A DNA stretch of 64,000 nucleotides from Bacillus_AB infantis_B (GCF_008180445.1 NZ_VTER01000003.1:372001-436000); one strand, 5' to 3'; counted from the first letter of the stretch, positions 18,227-27,366 are shown. Program-made: numbers and translations. The notes: generated from the sequence alone by a model not told the origin.

Positions 18227-18358
18227 CTGTTGATCGGAGTGGAAGGCACGCAGACTCCTGCGGGAGATAGCGGAAAAGTTGAGACCCCACAGCGCGCAGC
18301 GCGAGGAGGCTCAACTCCGCCCCGCGGAAAGCGAAGTGCCTGCAGCGCAGATCAACAG
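18227..18358. repeat. 133-bp dispersed repeat, copy D
   Basis: Same ends as copies A-C but a distinct internal subtype: GTTGAGACCCCACAGCGCGC with matching GAGGAGGCTCAAC. Copies D and E share this subtype. Confidence 0.9.
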
Positions 18359-18419
18359 GCCCATTTAAGGAGGGGGTGTAGTCTCTCCTTTTTACTAATG
18401 CAAATAATTTCTAAAAACC

Positions 18420-18551
18420 CTGTTGATCAGAGTGGAAGGCACGCAGACTCCTGCGGGAGATAGCGGAAAAGTTGAGACCCCACAGCGCGCAGCGCGAGGA
18501 GGCTCAACTCCGCCCCGCGGAAAGCGAAGTGCCTGCAGCGCAGATCAACAG
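18420..18551. repeat. 133-bp dispersed repeat, copy E
   Basis: Nearly identical to copy D, including part of the spacer (TTTACTAATGCAAATAATTT), so D and E are a separate tandem pair from A-C. Confidence 0.9.
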
Positions 18552-18622
18552 CCCCATTACCAGCAGTAACCTAACTATTTTCACACAAAAGGGGTCTTTC
18601 ATTATTAGGCCACTCTCTTTAG

Positions 18623-18979
18623 CTACTTTTCCTTCCTATCCATAACCGTCCTCTGAATAACCAAATTAACAACCGCCATAATCACAGCCACCAAAAAAGC
18701 CATCCCAAACCCATCAATCTCAAAAGAACTCCCCATAATTCCATCAGTCAAAAGCAGTGTAACAGCATTAATAACGAACAGGAACAAGCCAAGCGACAAA
18801 AGCGTCACAGGCAAAGTCAAGATAATCAGAATCGGCCGCACCAGCACATTCAGCAGCGACAAAATAAAGCTTGCCCCCAATGCTGCACCAAAGCTTTCTA
18901 AATAAAACGAATCACGGAAAAATCCTGCCAGAGCGGCAAATAAAACAGCATTGATCAAGATGCCTATCAGCCATCTCAC
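18623..18979 (-). CDS. yvlD: Phage-holin-family-4-like membrane protein (YvlD)
   Basis: Small membrane protein of 118 residues with four hydrophobic segments, including FILSLLNVLVRPILIILTLP typical of the family. Function is unknown; in B. subtilis yvlABCD is a sigma-W envelope-stress operon. Here it ends a three-gene yvl operon preceded by a sigma-W-type promoter at 20533-20558. The PspC-like yvlC gene is absent between it and yvlB. Confidence 0.88.
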   Translation of the reverse strand: MRWLIGILINAVLFAALAGFFRDSFYLESFGAALGASFILSLLNVLVRPILIILTLPVTLLSLGLFLFVINAVTLLLTDGIMGSSFEIDGFGMAFLVAVIMAVVNLVIQRTVMDRKEK

Positions 18980-19044
18980 GGTCCATCACCTCTTTTATGG
19001 ATAAAAGCCAGAAGCATCGCTTCTGGCCGCAGCTTATTCTTATA

Positions 19045-20163
19045 TTATTTAACAAAATCCCCAGTTTTAACAGCAATTGAACCTGTCTTGGTCTTAGCCC
19101 TTAAATCGATGGCAGCTGCAGGATCTTTAACAGACTGGAATCTGAGCATTTTCTGCACCATTTCTGATTTCTCCTCCACTACCTGGATTCCATCCAGCTC
19201 AAGCTGGAAGCCTCCTAGATTAGTTCTCAGATCACCATTCACAGGCGTTCCGGATGGAAGATACACGTCGACTGTCCCGGTGACAGCTTCAGCTTCGAGG
19301 CGTTCACATCTGTCTCCTTTAACATGAACCTGGATATTGCCGTTAAAAGATTGAAGATCAGCACTTTTATAATCTCCGGCTACTTTTATAGCCCCATTGA
19401 CAGTCTCTGCTTCAATATGATCCATTGTGCTGTCAGTCACTGTGATCTGGCCATTTCCTGCCTCAGCTTCAAGGTGGCTTCCATTAAGCTTTTCCAGCGT
19501 AATTTTTCCGTTCGCTGACTTGACCTTCAGTTTTTTCACAGCCAGGTCGCTGCCTTCTACCGGTCCATTGAACATCCTGATCCGGATGCTGTCATACTGC
19601 TCTTTTGGAATATATACGGCTGCCTCGACCTTCATCCACTTTTGCTGCGCCGAAAACAGCAGCCGGCCATTGTCCGCCGTAAAAAGGACATCCCTTAAAA
19701 AGTTCTGGCGGGCTTCATCATGGTTTTCACCGCGGTACACCTTAGCACGGCAGTCAATGCGAACATCATTCTGTTCCCAGGGAATCAGCGTCAGTTTCCC
19801 ATTCGCCACTTCCATTTCAATTTCAGATAATCTGACATCGTTCTGCTGGAACACATGAGATATTTCAAATGCAGGGCCGAAATTGAAATCCAAATCGGCA
19901 TCCTTAATCTTCTGGAAAGCGGTATCCACAAACTCAATGATTTTTTCCTTCGCATAGTGGAATTTATATTGGGCCGTATCCTGCTGCTGTTTCTTCGCTT
20001 CTTCAAAAAAGGTCTGGCTGCCCCATTCACTATGAAGCTTTTCCTCTTTTTTCTCCATCGTTTTCGATGCCTTCTCAAGCTCTTCAAGCAAAAGAAGCGC
20101 CTCCTCAGCACGCAGGCTTCCGTCCTCGACCATTTTTAAAATCCTTTTTCTTTCATCTTTCAT
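19045..20163 (-). CDS. yvlB: DUF4097-type adhesin-like protein (YvlB)
   Basis: 372 residues. The N-terminus is a short helical region (MKDERKRILKMVEDGSLRAE) like SHOCT-type oligomerisation segments. From about residue 130 there are repeated beta-strand turns (VANGKLTLI, SANGKITLEKL, AGNGQITVTDS, TVNGAIKVAG, SFNGNIQVHV), the DUF4097 beta-helix pattern. No signal peptide is visible. It is the middle gene of the sigma-W-type yvl operon. Molecular role is unknown. Confidence 0.88.
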   Translation of the reverse strand: MKDERKRILKMVEDGSLRAEEALLLLEELEKASKTMEKKEEKLHSEWGSQTFFEEAKKQQQDTAQYKFHYAKEKIIEFVDTAFQKIKDADLDFNFGPAFEISHVFQQNDVRLSEIEMEVANGKLTLIPWEQNDVRIDCRAKVYRGENHDEARQNFLRDVLFTADNGRLLFSAQQKWMKVEAAVYIPKEQYDSIRIRMFNGPVEGSDLAVKKLKVKSANGKITLEKLNGSHLEAEAGNGQITVTDSTMDHIEAETVNGAIKVAGDYKSADLQSFNGNIQVHVKGDRCERLEAEAVTGTVDVYLPSGTPVNGDLRTNLGGFQLELDGIQVVEEKSEMVQKMLRFQSVKDPAAAIDLRAKTKTGSIAVKTGDFVK

Positions 20164-20190
20164 GTTATTGCCTCCTCGATATAGTATTCA

Positions 20191-20511
20191 CTATTCACTT
20201 GCAGCCAATATCTGTACGCCTTTGACAATATTCCAGACTACAACAATCAAGCTAAGAATTACAGAAAGGCCGATTCCAATCAGGAAAAAGACCGGAACTT
20301 CGTTTGGATTGGAAAAAATCTCAAAAGGGATGGCCAGAAAAATGACCGGCAAGGCAATCAAAGGGATCAGATGAGACAAAAATGCCTTTTTAGCATGCAT
20401 TTTTACGAAAGGATTTTCAGATGCAAAGAAAACCACGAGCGGAAAAATAAATCCTGCAAAAAACACACTAAAATAGCTTAATGCCGAAAGCACCTTTTTA
20501 GAATCCATCAT
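20191..20511 (-). CDS. DUF4870-like small membrane protein, first gene of yvl operon
   Basis: About 106 residues with three hydrophobic segments and the DUF4870-like MHAKKAFLSHLIPLIALP after the first. The ATG at 20511 has AAGGAG six bases upstream; more upstream starts would fall before the predicted transcript start. By place and size it may be the counterpart of yvlA of B. subtilis, but I do not recall that sequence well enough to be sure. Confidence 0.8.
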   Translation of the reverse strand: MMDSKKVLSALSYFSVFFAGFIFPLVVFFASENPFVKMHAKKAFLSHLIPLIALPVIFLAIPFEIFSNPNEVPVFFLIGIGLSVILSLIVVVWNIVKGVQILAASE

Positions 20512-20532
20512 TTTCAACTCCTTGATAATACT

Positions 20533-20558
20533 TACGCACGGGCGCTTTAAAAGTTTCA
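20533..20558 (-). promoter_or_regulatory. Sigma-W-type promoter of the yvl operon
   Basis: On the minus strand TGAAAC (20553-20558) and CGTA (20533-20536) are separated by 16 bases, the sigma-W consensus spacing. It lies just upstream of the first yvl gene. Confidence 0.85.
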
Positions 20559-20700
20559 CTGAAGCTGAAAATAATGAAGTGAATCATGATTTTTCAAAAT
20601 AGCAAGAAAGGAAAGATATTCGGACTACATTTATAAAATCAACCCGAAAAGAGGACAAATTAATGTACGTTTGCAGTATCGTAATACCTGGAGTAATATT

Positions 20701-20820
20701 TATTAGCAGCTTTTTCTTTTTATTAGCAAGTTTCCCGATATATTAGCAACTTTTTCATTTTACTAGCAACTTTCCCAATATATTAGCAACTTTTTCATTT
20801 TATTAGCAACTAGCCACATA
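20701..20820. repeat. Degenerate 20-nt tandem repeat, six perfect-length units
   Basis: Six units of exactly 20 bases, each opening TATTAGCAA or TACTAGCAAC. The second halves alternate between TTTTTCATTT and TTTCCCAATA types, giving a 40-nt higher-order period. It lies between the terminator of the 108-residue gene and the sigma-W promoter. Confidence 0.9.
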
Positions 20821-20868
20821 TTGCTTTCCTGCCCCAAACCAACAGCTTCGCCTGCTCCAGAGCTCTAC

Positions 20869-20905
20869 AAAAAAAGAAGCACTGCTTTCCCCAGTGCCTC
20901 TTCTT
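20869..20905 (-). terminator. Terminator after the 108-residue gene
   Basis: On the minus strand AGAAGAGGCACTG pairs with CAGTGCTTCT and is followed by TTTTTTT. Confidence 0.85.
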
Positions 20906-20913
20906 ATAAAGCT

Positions 20914-21240
20914 TTAAACCGTTTTCGCGGCTCCCTTCCTGCATACTTCATCAATTTTATGGACAAACATCTGAAATACCTTGCGCTTTTCTTCCAGGTC
21001 CCGGATTGAGCCCTTCAGCTCGTTATATTTTTCCTCAAATGGGCGGTGGTACTGCTCGCGGATGGTTTCAATGATCTCATCATTGACCGTTGATTGTATA
21101 ACCTGCTTTGTTATCCCGTATTTGTATGTATACACCTGTAATTCTCTTTTGACCTCTTCATAATCCTGGTTGATCTGGTCTAATACCTTGGAAATATCTT
21201 CTTTCCATTCATTAAGGGAATCTTCGATATAAGAATGCAT
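20914..21240 (-). CDS. Small helical protein of unknown function
   Basis: 108 residues, charged and probably mostly helical (EEVKRELQVYTYKYG, EEKYNELKGSIRDLEEKRKV). There is no signal peptide or membrane segment. An AGGGGGG ribosome site precedes the ATG and a strong terminator follows. I do not recognise the family. It stands alone between the yvl operon and an SGNH hydrolase. Confidence 0.8.
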   Translation of the reverse strand: MHSYIEDSLNEWKEDISKVLDQINQDYEEVKRELQVYTYKYGITKQVIQSTVNDEIIETIREQYHRPFEEKYNELKGSIRDLEEKRKVFQMFVHKIDEVCRKGAAKTV

Positions 21241-21276
21241 GGGCTGCCCCCCTGTAAACTCTTTTTCTCTATTATA

Positions 21277-21299
21277 AGGGCTGCAGTTTACAGCCCTTT
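21277..21299 (-). terminator. Hairpin after the SGNH hydrolase
   Basis: AAGGGCTG and CAGCCCTT form a short strong stem between the two genes; the U-rich side is better on the plus strand, so it may act in both directions. Confidence 0.5.
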
Positions 21300-21322
21300 T
21301 TCTTTTCGTTTACAGAGTGGTG

Positions 21323-22039
21323 TCAATCTTCCTGCAGACTGCTATATTCGTGCGCCACCCGGTCTGCAATCAGGTCATATCCGCGGGCATTGGGATGCAG
21401 GGAATCATAGAAATAGAGATTTTTCTTCTTGCCCTGAAACAAATCGTCCGTAGGAACCCAGCTTACATGAGGATGGCTGGCAGCTGCTGCTTTTACTTTC
21501 TCGTTCCAGCCCTCTATGATGCTGCCGATCTTTTCATTGCCTGGATAGGGATTATAGAGGCCAAGCAAAAGGATGGGACTCTCAGGATTATTCCGCTCTG
21601 TCCAGCGGACTATTTCTTCCAGGTTTCCCCTATAAATATCTTCTGCCTTCTGAAGCCTTTCTCTGTGAAGCGGTGCCAGGTCCCCGCCATTTGCATGAAG
21701 CAGGTCATTTGTGCCGATAAAAATGATGATGGTGTCTGCCTCCTGCACCTCTTTTAAAACAGCCGGGGTATTCAGCTGCCTTTTGACGTTCAGGGTATCC
21801 TGTCCATAGACTCCAAAGTTTTCAACTTCGAAGTTTTCCTCATATATCTTGTCCAATTTTTCCTCAAGCCTGCCGGTATACCCTTTTCCGCTTTTATCTC
21901 CATATCCGTAGGTGAGGGAATCCCCGAGTGCCACGATTTCTGTCCCGCCATCATGCGAAACAGTATTTTTTGCCTGGATGGCGACAGCGGATCCAATTAG
22001 CAGTATAAAGCTGATAATAATCCAAATATATTTCTTCAT
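21323..22039 (-). CDS. SGNH/GDSL hydrolase, membrane-anchored or secreted
   Basis: Esterase/lipase-type hydrolase of about 238 residues with an N-terminal hydrophobic segment (KKYIWIIISFILLIGSAVAI). All four SGNH blocks are present: GDSLTYGYGD (nucleophile Ser), the glycine block in ENFGVYGQDT, IGTNDLLHANG (Asn), and DSLHPNARGYDL (Asp/His). It resembles B. subtilis YpmR-like proteins. The second of two ATGs is chosen for spacing from AAGGAAGG. Substrate unknown, possibly acylated envelope polymers. Confidence 0.88.
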   Translation of the reverse strand: MKKYIWIIISFILLIGSAVAIQAKNTVSHDGGTEIVALGDSLTYGYGDKSGKGYTGRLEEKLDKIYEENFEVENFGVYGQDTLNVKRQLNTPAVLKEVQEADTIIIFIGTNDLLHANGGDLAPLHRERLQKAEDIYRGNLEEIVRWTERNNPESPILLLGLYNPYPGNEKIGSIIEGWNEKVKAAAASHPHVSWVPTDDLFQGKKKNLYFYDSLHPNARGYDLIADRVAHEYSSLQED

Positions 22040-22126
22040 CATGAACCTTCCTTTTCTAATTAAGGTTCATTTACCCGATTCATCAGCAGGCAATCTGGCA
22101 ATTTTCAGCAGGAATTCCATCATACT

Positions 22127-22165
22127 AAAAAAGCGGGCCCGCAGTAATTGCGGAACTCGCTTTTG
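22127..22165 (-). terminator. Terminator of uvrBA
   Basis: On the minus strand AAAAGCGAGTTCCGC pairs with GCGGGCCCGCTTTT and is followed by T residues, next to the uvrA stop. Confidence 0.85.
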
Positions 22166-22168
22166 GGT

Positions 22169-25042
22169 TTATGCTTTTGATACGCTTGTTTCTCTTTCTT
22201 TGACCAGCTTCTGCATGCGGATGCGGTCCCTGTCCAGGATAGGCTTTAGATATTTGCCGGTATAAGAGCCTTCTGCTTCAGCCACTTTTTCCGGAGTGCC
22301 CTGGGCAATGATGGTTCCGCCTTTATCGCCGCCCTCTGGTCCAAGGTCGACTATATAATCGGCAGCCTTGATGACATCGAGATTATGCTCGATGACCAGG
22401 ACTGTATCCCCGTTTTCAACAAGTCTCTGCAATACAGTGAGCAGCCTGGAGATATCATCGACATGGAGCCCTGTCGTCGGTTCATCCAGTATATAGAAAG
22501 AGCGGCCGGTTGACCTGCGGTGGAGCTCTGAAGCCAGCTTCACACGCTGAGCCTCTCCTCCGGACAATGTGGTTGCCGGCTGGCCGAGCGTGATATAGCC
22601 AAGGCCCACGTCATAGATTGTCTGGAGCTTTCGGCTGATCTTTGGAATATTTTCAAAGAATTCAAGTGCATCCTCTACTGTCATATCAAGGATATCGGAA
22701 ATATTTTTCCCTTTATACTTAACTTCAAGAGTTTCGCGGTTATAGCGTTTCCCGTGGCAGACCTCGCATGGGACATACACATCAGGAAGGAAATGCATCT
22801 CAATCTTAATGATTCCGTCTCCCCGGCATGCCTCGCATCTTCCGCCTTTAACGTTGAAGCTGAAGCGTCCCTTCTTGTATCCGCGGACCTTTGCTTCATT
22901 GGTAGAGGCAAATACGTCGCGGATATCGTCAAAGACGCCGGTATAAGTTGCCGGATTGGAGCGTGGTGTCCGCCCGATCGGCGACTGGTCGATGTCTATG
23001 ACCTTATCAAGATGCTCGATCCCTTTGACATCCTTATGCTCACCTGGCTTTGTTTTAGCTTTATGAAGCTTTTGCGCCAGGGTTTTATGGAGGATCTCAT
23101 TGATCAGCGTACTTTTCCCGGATCCGGAAACACCGGTGACAGCAGTAAACGTGCCAAGCGGGAATTTGGCATTTACGTTTTTCAGGTTGTTTTCCTGCGC
23201 ACCCTTTATTTCAATGAAGCGGCCGTCGCTTTTTCTCCGTTCAAGCGGCAGCGGGATAAATTTCTTCCCTGACAAATACTGGCCGGTCAAGGAATTCGGA
23301 TCATCCATTACCTCTGCCGGTGTCCCCTGGGAAACAATCTGGCCGCCGTGGACACCAGCTCCCGGGCCGACATCAATAAGGTAGTCGGCCGCGATCATCG
23401 TATCCTCATCATGTTCAACGACTATGAGCGTGTTCCCGATATCACGCATATTCTTGAGTGTATCGATCAGCCTGTCATTGTCGCGCTGGTGAAGGCCGAT
23501 TGACGGCTCGTCCAGGATATACAGGACACCGGTCAGGCGGGAGCCGATCTGAGTCGCAAGACGGATGCGCTGAGCTTCCCCTCCTGACAGCGTGCCCGCT
23601 GCCCGGCTTAGTGTCAGATAGTCCAGTCCCACATTGATGAGGAATCCGAGCCTTTCTTTTATCTCCCTAAGAATCAGGTTGGCAATCTGCCTTTCTTTTT
23701 CAGAGAGAATTACATGTTCAAAAAAGTCTTCTGCCTCTTCGATGGACAGAGATGTAATCTTCCCAATATGCTCCCCTGCAATCAGCACAGCTAGACTCTC
23801 CTGTTTCAGGCGGTTCCCTTTACAGGCCGGGCAAGGGTGCTGGGCCATATACTTTTCCATCTGTTCGCGGATATAGTCGGAGCTTGTTTCCTTGAAGCGC
23901 CTTTCCACATTTCGGATCACGCCTTCAAACTCAATAAAGTTTTCCCTTACCTGGCCAAAATCGTTTTCATAGCGGAAATAGATTTTTTCCCCTTTTGCTC
24001 CGTAAAGAAGCTTATCAAGCAAATACTTCGGTATATCCTGTACAGGCATGTCCATGTCAATTCCCAAATGGCTGCTGACTGCCTCAAGCAGCTGAGGGTA
24101 ATATTGGGAGCTTGTCGGCTCCCAAGGGGCGATGGCATGCTGCCTTAAAGATAGTCCTCGATTTGGAATGACAAGATCAACATCCACTTCAAGCTTGCTG
24201 CCGAGCCCGTCACAGGATGGGCAGGCGCCGAATGGGCTGTTGAAGGAGAACATTCTCGGTTCAAGCTCGCCGATGGAGAAGCCGCAGTGCGGGCAGGCAT
24301 GGTTTTCGCTGAAGAGGAGCTCTTCCTCTCCGATCACATCAATGATGACCTTGCCTTCACCGAGCTTAAGCGCCGTTTCAAGGGAGTCAGCCAGCCTTGC
24401 TGCCACGCCCTCTTTTACGACTACGCGGTCAATGACCACTTGTATGCTGTGTTTCTTATTTTTTTCCAATGTGATGTCTTCACCAAGGTCATGCATTTCG
24501 CCATTGACTCTGACACGGACATAGCCTTGCTTTTTCACATCCTCAAGAACCTTGACGTGGGTCCCCTTCCTGCCCTCAACGACTGGAGCGAGGACCTGCA
24601 TCTTCGTTCTTTCCGGATATTCCATGATCCTGTCGACCATCTGCTCGATTGTCTGGGAGGATATCTCCACATTATGGATCGGGCATGTCGGACGGCCGAC
24701 CCTGGCGAACAGCAGCCTCAGATAATCATAGATTTCCGTCACGGTGCCGACAGTCGATCTCGGGTTCCTGCTTGTTGTTTTCTGGTCGATGGAGATTGCC
24801 GGCGACAGCCCTTCAATGGCATCGACATCAGGCTTATCCATCTGGCCGAGGAACTGGCGCGCGTATGCGGAAAGAGATTCCACATAGCGGCGCTGCCCCT
24901 CTGCATATATCGTATCAAAGGCCAAGGATGACTTCCCGGATCCGGAAAGCCCCGTCAGCACCACGAGCTTATCCCTCGGGATGGTGACATCAATATCCTT
25001 CAGGTTATGGGCCCTGGCGCCTTTTACAATCAGTTTTTCCAT
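22169..25042 (-). CDS. uvrA: Excinuclease ABC subunit A
   Basis: Damage-recognition ATPase of nucleotide excision repair. About 957 residues. There are two ABC modules: Walker A GLSGSGKSSLAFDTIYAEG near residue 31 and GVSGSGKSTLINEILHK in the second half, each with an LSGGEAQR signature. Zinc modules are CPHCGFSIGELEPRMFSF...CPSC and CEACRGDG...CEVC. The ATG at 25042 gives MEKLIVKGARAHNLKDIDV, the family start. It lies 13 bases after uvrB and shares its promoter. Confidence 0.98.
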   Translation of the reverse strand: MEKLIVKGARAHNLKDIDVTIPRDKLVVLTGLSGSGKSSLAFDTIYAEGQRRYVESLSAYARQFLGQMDKPDVDAIEGLSPAISIDQKTTSRNPRSTVGTVTEIYDYLRLLFARVGRPTCPIHNVEISSQTIEQMVDRIMEYPERTKMQVLAPVVEGRKGTHVKVLEDVKKQGYVRVRVNGEMHDLGEDITLEKNKKHSIQVVIDRVVVKEGVAARLADSLETALKLGEGKVIIDVIGEEELLFSENHACPHCGFSIGELEPRMFSFNSPFGACPSCDGLGSKLEVDVDLVIPNRGLSLRQHAIAPWEPTSSQYYPQLLEAVSSHLGIDMDMPVQDIPKYLLDKLLYGAKGEKIYFRYENDFGQVRENFIEFEGVIRNVERRFKETSSDYIREQMEKYMAQHPCPACKGNRLKQESLAVLIAGEHIGKITSLSIEEAEDFFEHVILSEKERQIANLILREIKERLGFLINVGLDYLTLSRAAGTLSGGEAQRIRLATQIGSRLTGVLYILDEPSIGLHQRDNDRLIDTLKNMRDIGNTLIVVEHDEDTMIAADYLIDVGPGAGVHGGQIVSQGTPAEVMDDPNSLTGQYLSGKKFIPLPLERRKSDGRFIEIKGAQENNLKNVNAKFPLGTFTAVTGVSGSGKSTLINEILHKTLAQKLHKAKTKPGEHKDVKGIEHLDKVIDIDQSPIGRTPRSNPATYTGVFDDIRDVFASTNEAKVRGYKKGRFSFNVKGGRCEACRGDGIIKIEMHFLPDVYVPCEVCHGKRYNRETLEVKYKGKNISDILDMTVEDALEFFENIPKISRKLQTIYDVGLGYITLGQPATTLSGGEAQRVKLASELHRRSTGRSFYILDEPTTGLHVDDISRLLTVLQRLVENGDTVLVIEHNLDVIKAADYIVDLGPEGGDKGGTIIAQGTPEKVAEAEGSYTGKYLKPILDRDRIRMQKLVKERETSVSKA

Positions 25043-25055
25043 TGCCATCAGTTCG

Positions 25056-27035
25056 TCATCCTTCCGCTTTCAGCTCTAATAATAGATCACGAAGCTCGGC
25101 AGCCCGCTCGAAATTGAGCGCCTTGGCCGCTTCCTTCATTTCCTTTTCCATATTTGCGATCAGTTTATCGCGTTCTTTCTTCGTCATTTTTGCCGGTTTG
25201 GCTGGTGCAGCATAGTCGGCCTGCTCCTCGGCAGCGTGGGTGGCGCGGATTACATCGCGGATTTCCTTCTGGATCGTCTGCGGTGTGATGCCGTGCTCCT
25301 CATTATAAGCTTCCTGGATTTCCCGGCGCCTTTTCGTCTCGCTGATCGCCAGCTCCATTGAATTGGTGATCTTGTCTGCGTACATGATGACATGGCCGGA
25401 TGCATTCCGGGCCGCGCGCCCGATTGTCTGGATGAGGGACCTCTCTGAACGGAGGAAGCCCTCTTTATCTGCATCAAGAATGCTGACAAGGGAAACCTCC
25501 GGAATGTCGAGCCCCTCCCTCAGGAGATTGATTCCGATCAGTACATCATATTTTCCAAGGCGGAGCTCACGGATGATCTCAATCCGCTCCAGCGTCTTGA
25601 CCTCTGAATGGAGATACTGTACCTTTATGCCGATTTCCTTCAGATAGTCGGTCAAGTCCTCTGACATTTTTTTCGTCAGGGTCGTAATGAGGACCCTCTC
25701 ATTCTTCTTTACCCGATCATTGATTTCGCCAATCAGGTCATCGATCTGGCCTTCAATCGGGCGCACCTCGATCGTCGGATCAAGCAGCCCTGTCGGCCGT
25801 ATGATCTGCTGGACCATTTCCGGCGTATGCTCTATTTCATATGGACCCGGGGTTGCGGAAACATATACAATCTGATTGATATGCTTTTCGAATTCCTGGA
25901 AGGTGAGCGGCCTGTTATCCATCGCGGATGGCAGCCTGAATCCATGGTCCACAAGGACTGATTTCCTGGCCTGGTCCCCGTTGAACATCCCCCTGACCTG
26001 AGGAATCGTAACGTGTGATTCATCGACGACCATCAGGAAATCGTCAGGGAAATAATCAATCAGCGTATATGGAGTCGATCCGGCCGGACGGAGAGTCAGA
26101 TGGCGGGAATAGTTCTCGATCCCTGAGCAGAAGCCCATTTCCCTCATCATCTCCAGGTCATAGCGCGTCCTCTGTTCCAGGCGCTGAGCCTCAAGAAGCT
26201 TGCCGTTTTCACGCATTTCCTCCAGGCGCTCTTCCAATTCCTTTTCAATATTGCCGATTGCAATTTTCATCTTTTCCTCGCGTGTTACGAAGTGGGAGGC
26301 CGGGAAGATGGCAACATGGTCACGCTCGCCCATGATTTCTCCGGTCAGCGCATCCACCTCACGGATCCGGTCAATCTCATCACCGAAAAATTCGACCCGC
26401 ATGCAATGCTCATCCCGTGAAGCCGGGAAGATTTCCACCACATCGCCGCGGACTCTGAAGGTCCCCCTCCGGAAATCGATATCGTTCCGCTCATACTGGA
26501 TATCAACAAGGCGGCGCAGAAGCTGGTTCCGCTCAATTTCCATCCCTGTCCTCAAAGAGAGCACAAGCTCCTTGTATTCCTCAGGTGAACCGAGGCCGTA
26601 TATGCAGGAAACACTGGCGATGATGATAACGTCCTTCCGTTCAAAAAGCGAAGAAGTTGCCGAGTGGCGCAGCTTGTCAATCTCATCATTGATGCTTGCA
26701 TCTTTTTCAATGAATGTATCTGTCTGGGGCACGTATGCCTCAGGCTGGTAGTAATCATAATAACTGACAAAATACTCTACAGCATTGTTCGGGAAAAAGT
26801 CCTTGAACTCACTGTAAAGCTGGCCAGCCAGTGTTTTATTATGGGCAATGACCAAGGTAGGCTTGTTAACCTCTTTAATCACATTGGAAATGGTAAACGT
26901 CTTACCAGTACCGGTCGCACCCAGCAGGGTCTGATGCCGCTTGCCGGAGCGGATGCCCTCGACAATCCTGCTGATGGCCTCTGGCTGATCGCCCTGGGGC
27001 GAATATTTTGAGACTAATTCAAATTGGTCCTTCAC
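25056..27035 (-). CDS. uvrB: Excinuclease ABC subunit B
   Basis: Helicase-like damage-verification subunit of nucleotide excision repair. 659 residues, GTG start eight bases after AGGAGG. Walker A is GATGTGKTFTISNVI, and the beta-hairpin region contains YYDYYQPEAYVPQTDTFIEK. Helicase motif VI is QTIGRAARN. A C-terminal UVR domain (AAKALNFERAAELRDLLLEL) binds UvrC. First gene of an SOS-regulated uvrBA operon. Confidence 0.98.
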   Translation of the reverse strand: MKDQFELVSKYSPQGDQPEAISRIVEGIRSGKRHQTLLGATGTGKTFTISNVIKEVNKPTLVIAHNKTLAGQLYSEFKDFFPNNAVEYFVSYYDYYQPEAYVPQTDTFIEKDASINDEIDKLRHSATSSLFERKDVIIIASVSCIYGLGSPEEYKELVLSLRTGMEIERNQLLRRLVDIQYERNDIDFRRGTFRVRGDVVEIFPASRDEHCMRVEFFGDEIDRIREVDALTGEIMGERDHVAIFPASHFVTREEKMKIAIGNIEKELEERLEEMRENGKLLEAQRLEQRTRYDLEMMREMGFCSGIENYSRHLTLRPAGSTPYTLIDYFPDDFLMVVDESHVTIPQVRGMFNGDQARKSVLVDHGFRLPSAMDNRPLTFQEFEKHINQIVYVSATPGPYEIEHTPEMVQQIIRPTGLLDPTIEVRPIEGQIDDLIGEINDRVKKNERVLITTLTKKMSEDLTDYLKEIGIKVQYLHSEVKTLERIEIIRELRLGKYDVLIGINLLREGLDIPEVSLVSILDADKEGFLRSERSLIQTIGRAARNASGHVIMYADKITNSMELAISETKRRREIQEAYNEEHGITPQTIQKEIRDVIRATHAAEEQADYAAPAKPAKMTKKERDKLIANMEKEMKEAAKALNFERAAELRDLLLELKAEG

Positions 27036-27242
27036 AAAAAAAGCCTCCTGTTCAAGAAGTTGATTTTAACATTTTATCTATATTTGCAGGCAGGCATACC
27101 AGTAAGCAAGCACCTTGCTTCCGAAGCCCCTGTTCTTTGAATGGTTAAGCGATCCTGAATGCACGTGATGATTCCTGCTGAAGTTATATTATAGAAGAAA
27201 AAGGTCTGAAGCCTTGTACGAAGCTGAAAAACTCATATCCTC

Positions 27243-27251
27243 ATTCTACCA
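27243..27251 (-). promoter_or_regulatory. Extended -10 promoter of uvrBA
   Basis: On the minus strand TGGTAGAAT is a TGn extended -10. The -35 position is poor. Transcription would begin about 200 bases before uvrB. Confidence 0.5.
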
Positions 27252-27280
27252 CAAAGCACCTGAAAGAAACCAGGAATATG

Positions 27281-27294
27281 CGAACGGATATTCG
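27281..27294. promoter_or_regulatory. LexA (DinR) box in front of uvrB
   Basis: CGAACGGATATTCG differs at one position from the Bacillus SOS box CGAAC-N4-GTTCG. It lies just upstream of the uvrB promoter region. Confidence 0.8.
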
Positions 27295-27366
27295 TTTTCC
27301 ATGAAATAGCATACGATGATTAACAAGGCTCCTGCCCGAAACGGCTCGATTCCTGCCGAATAAAGG

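Noticed and set aside
16681..18551. CRISPR or insertion sequence
   Set aside because: The 133-bp copies have no transposase frame and only a few tandem copies with homologous spacers; better described as a MITE/REP-like repeat.
20701..20820. CRISPR array
   Set aside because: The 20-nt units are contiguous, with no unique spacers, and no cas genes are present; it is a tandem minisatellite.
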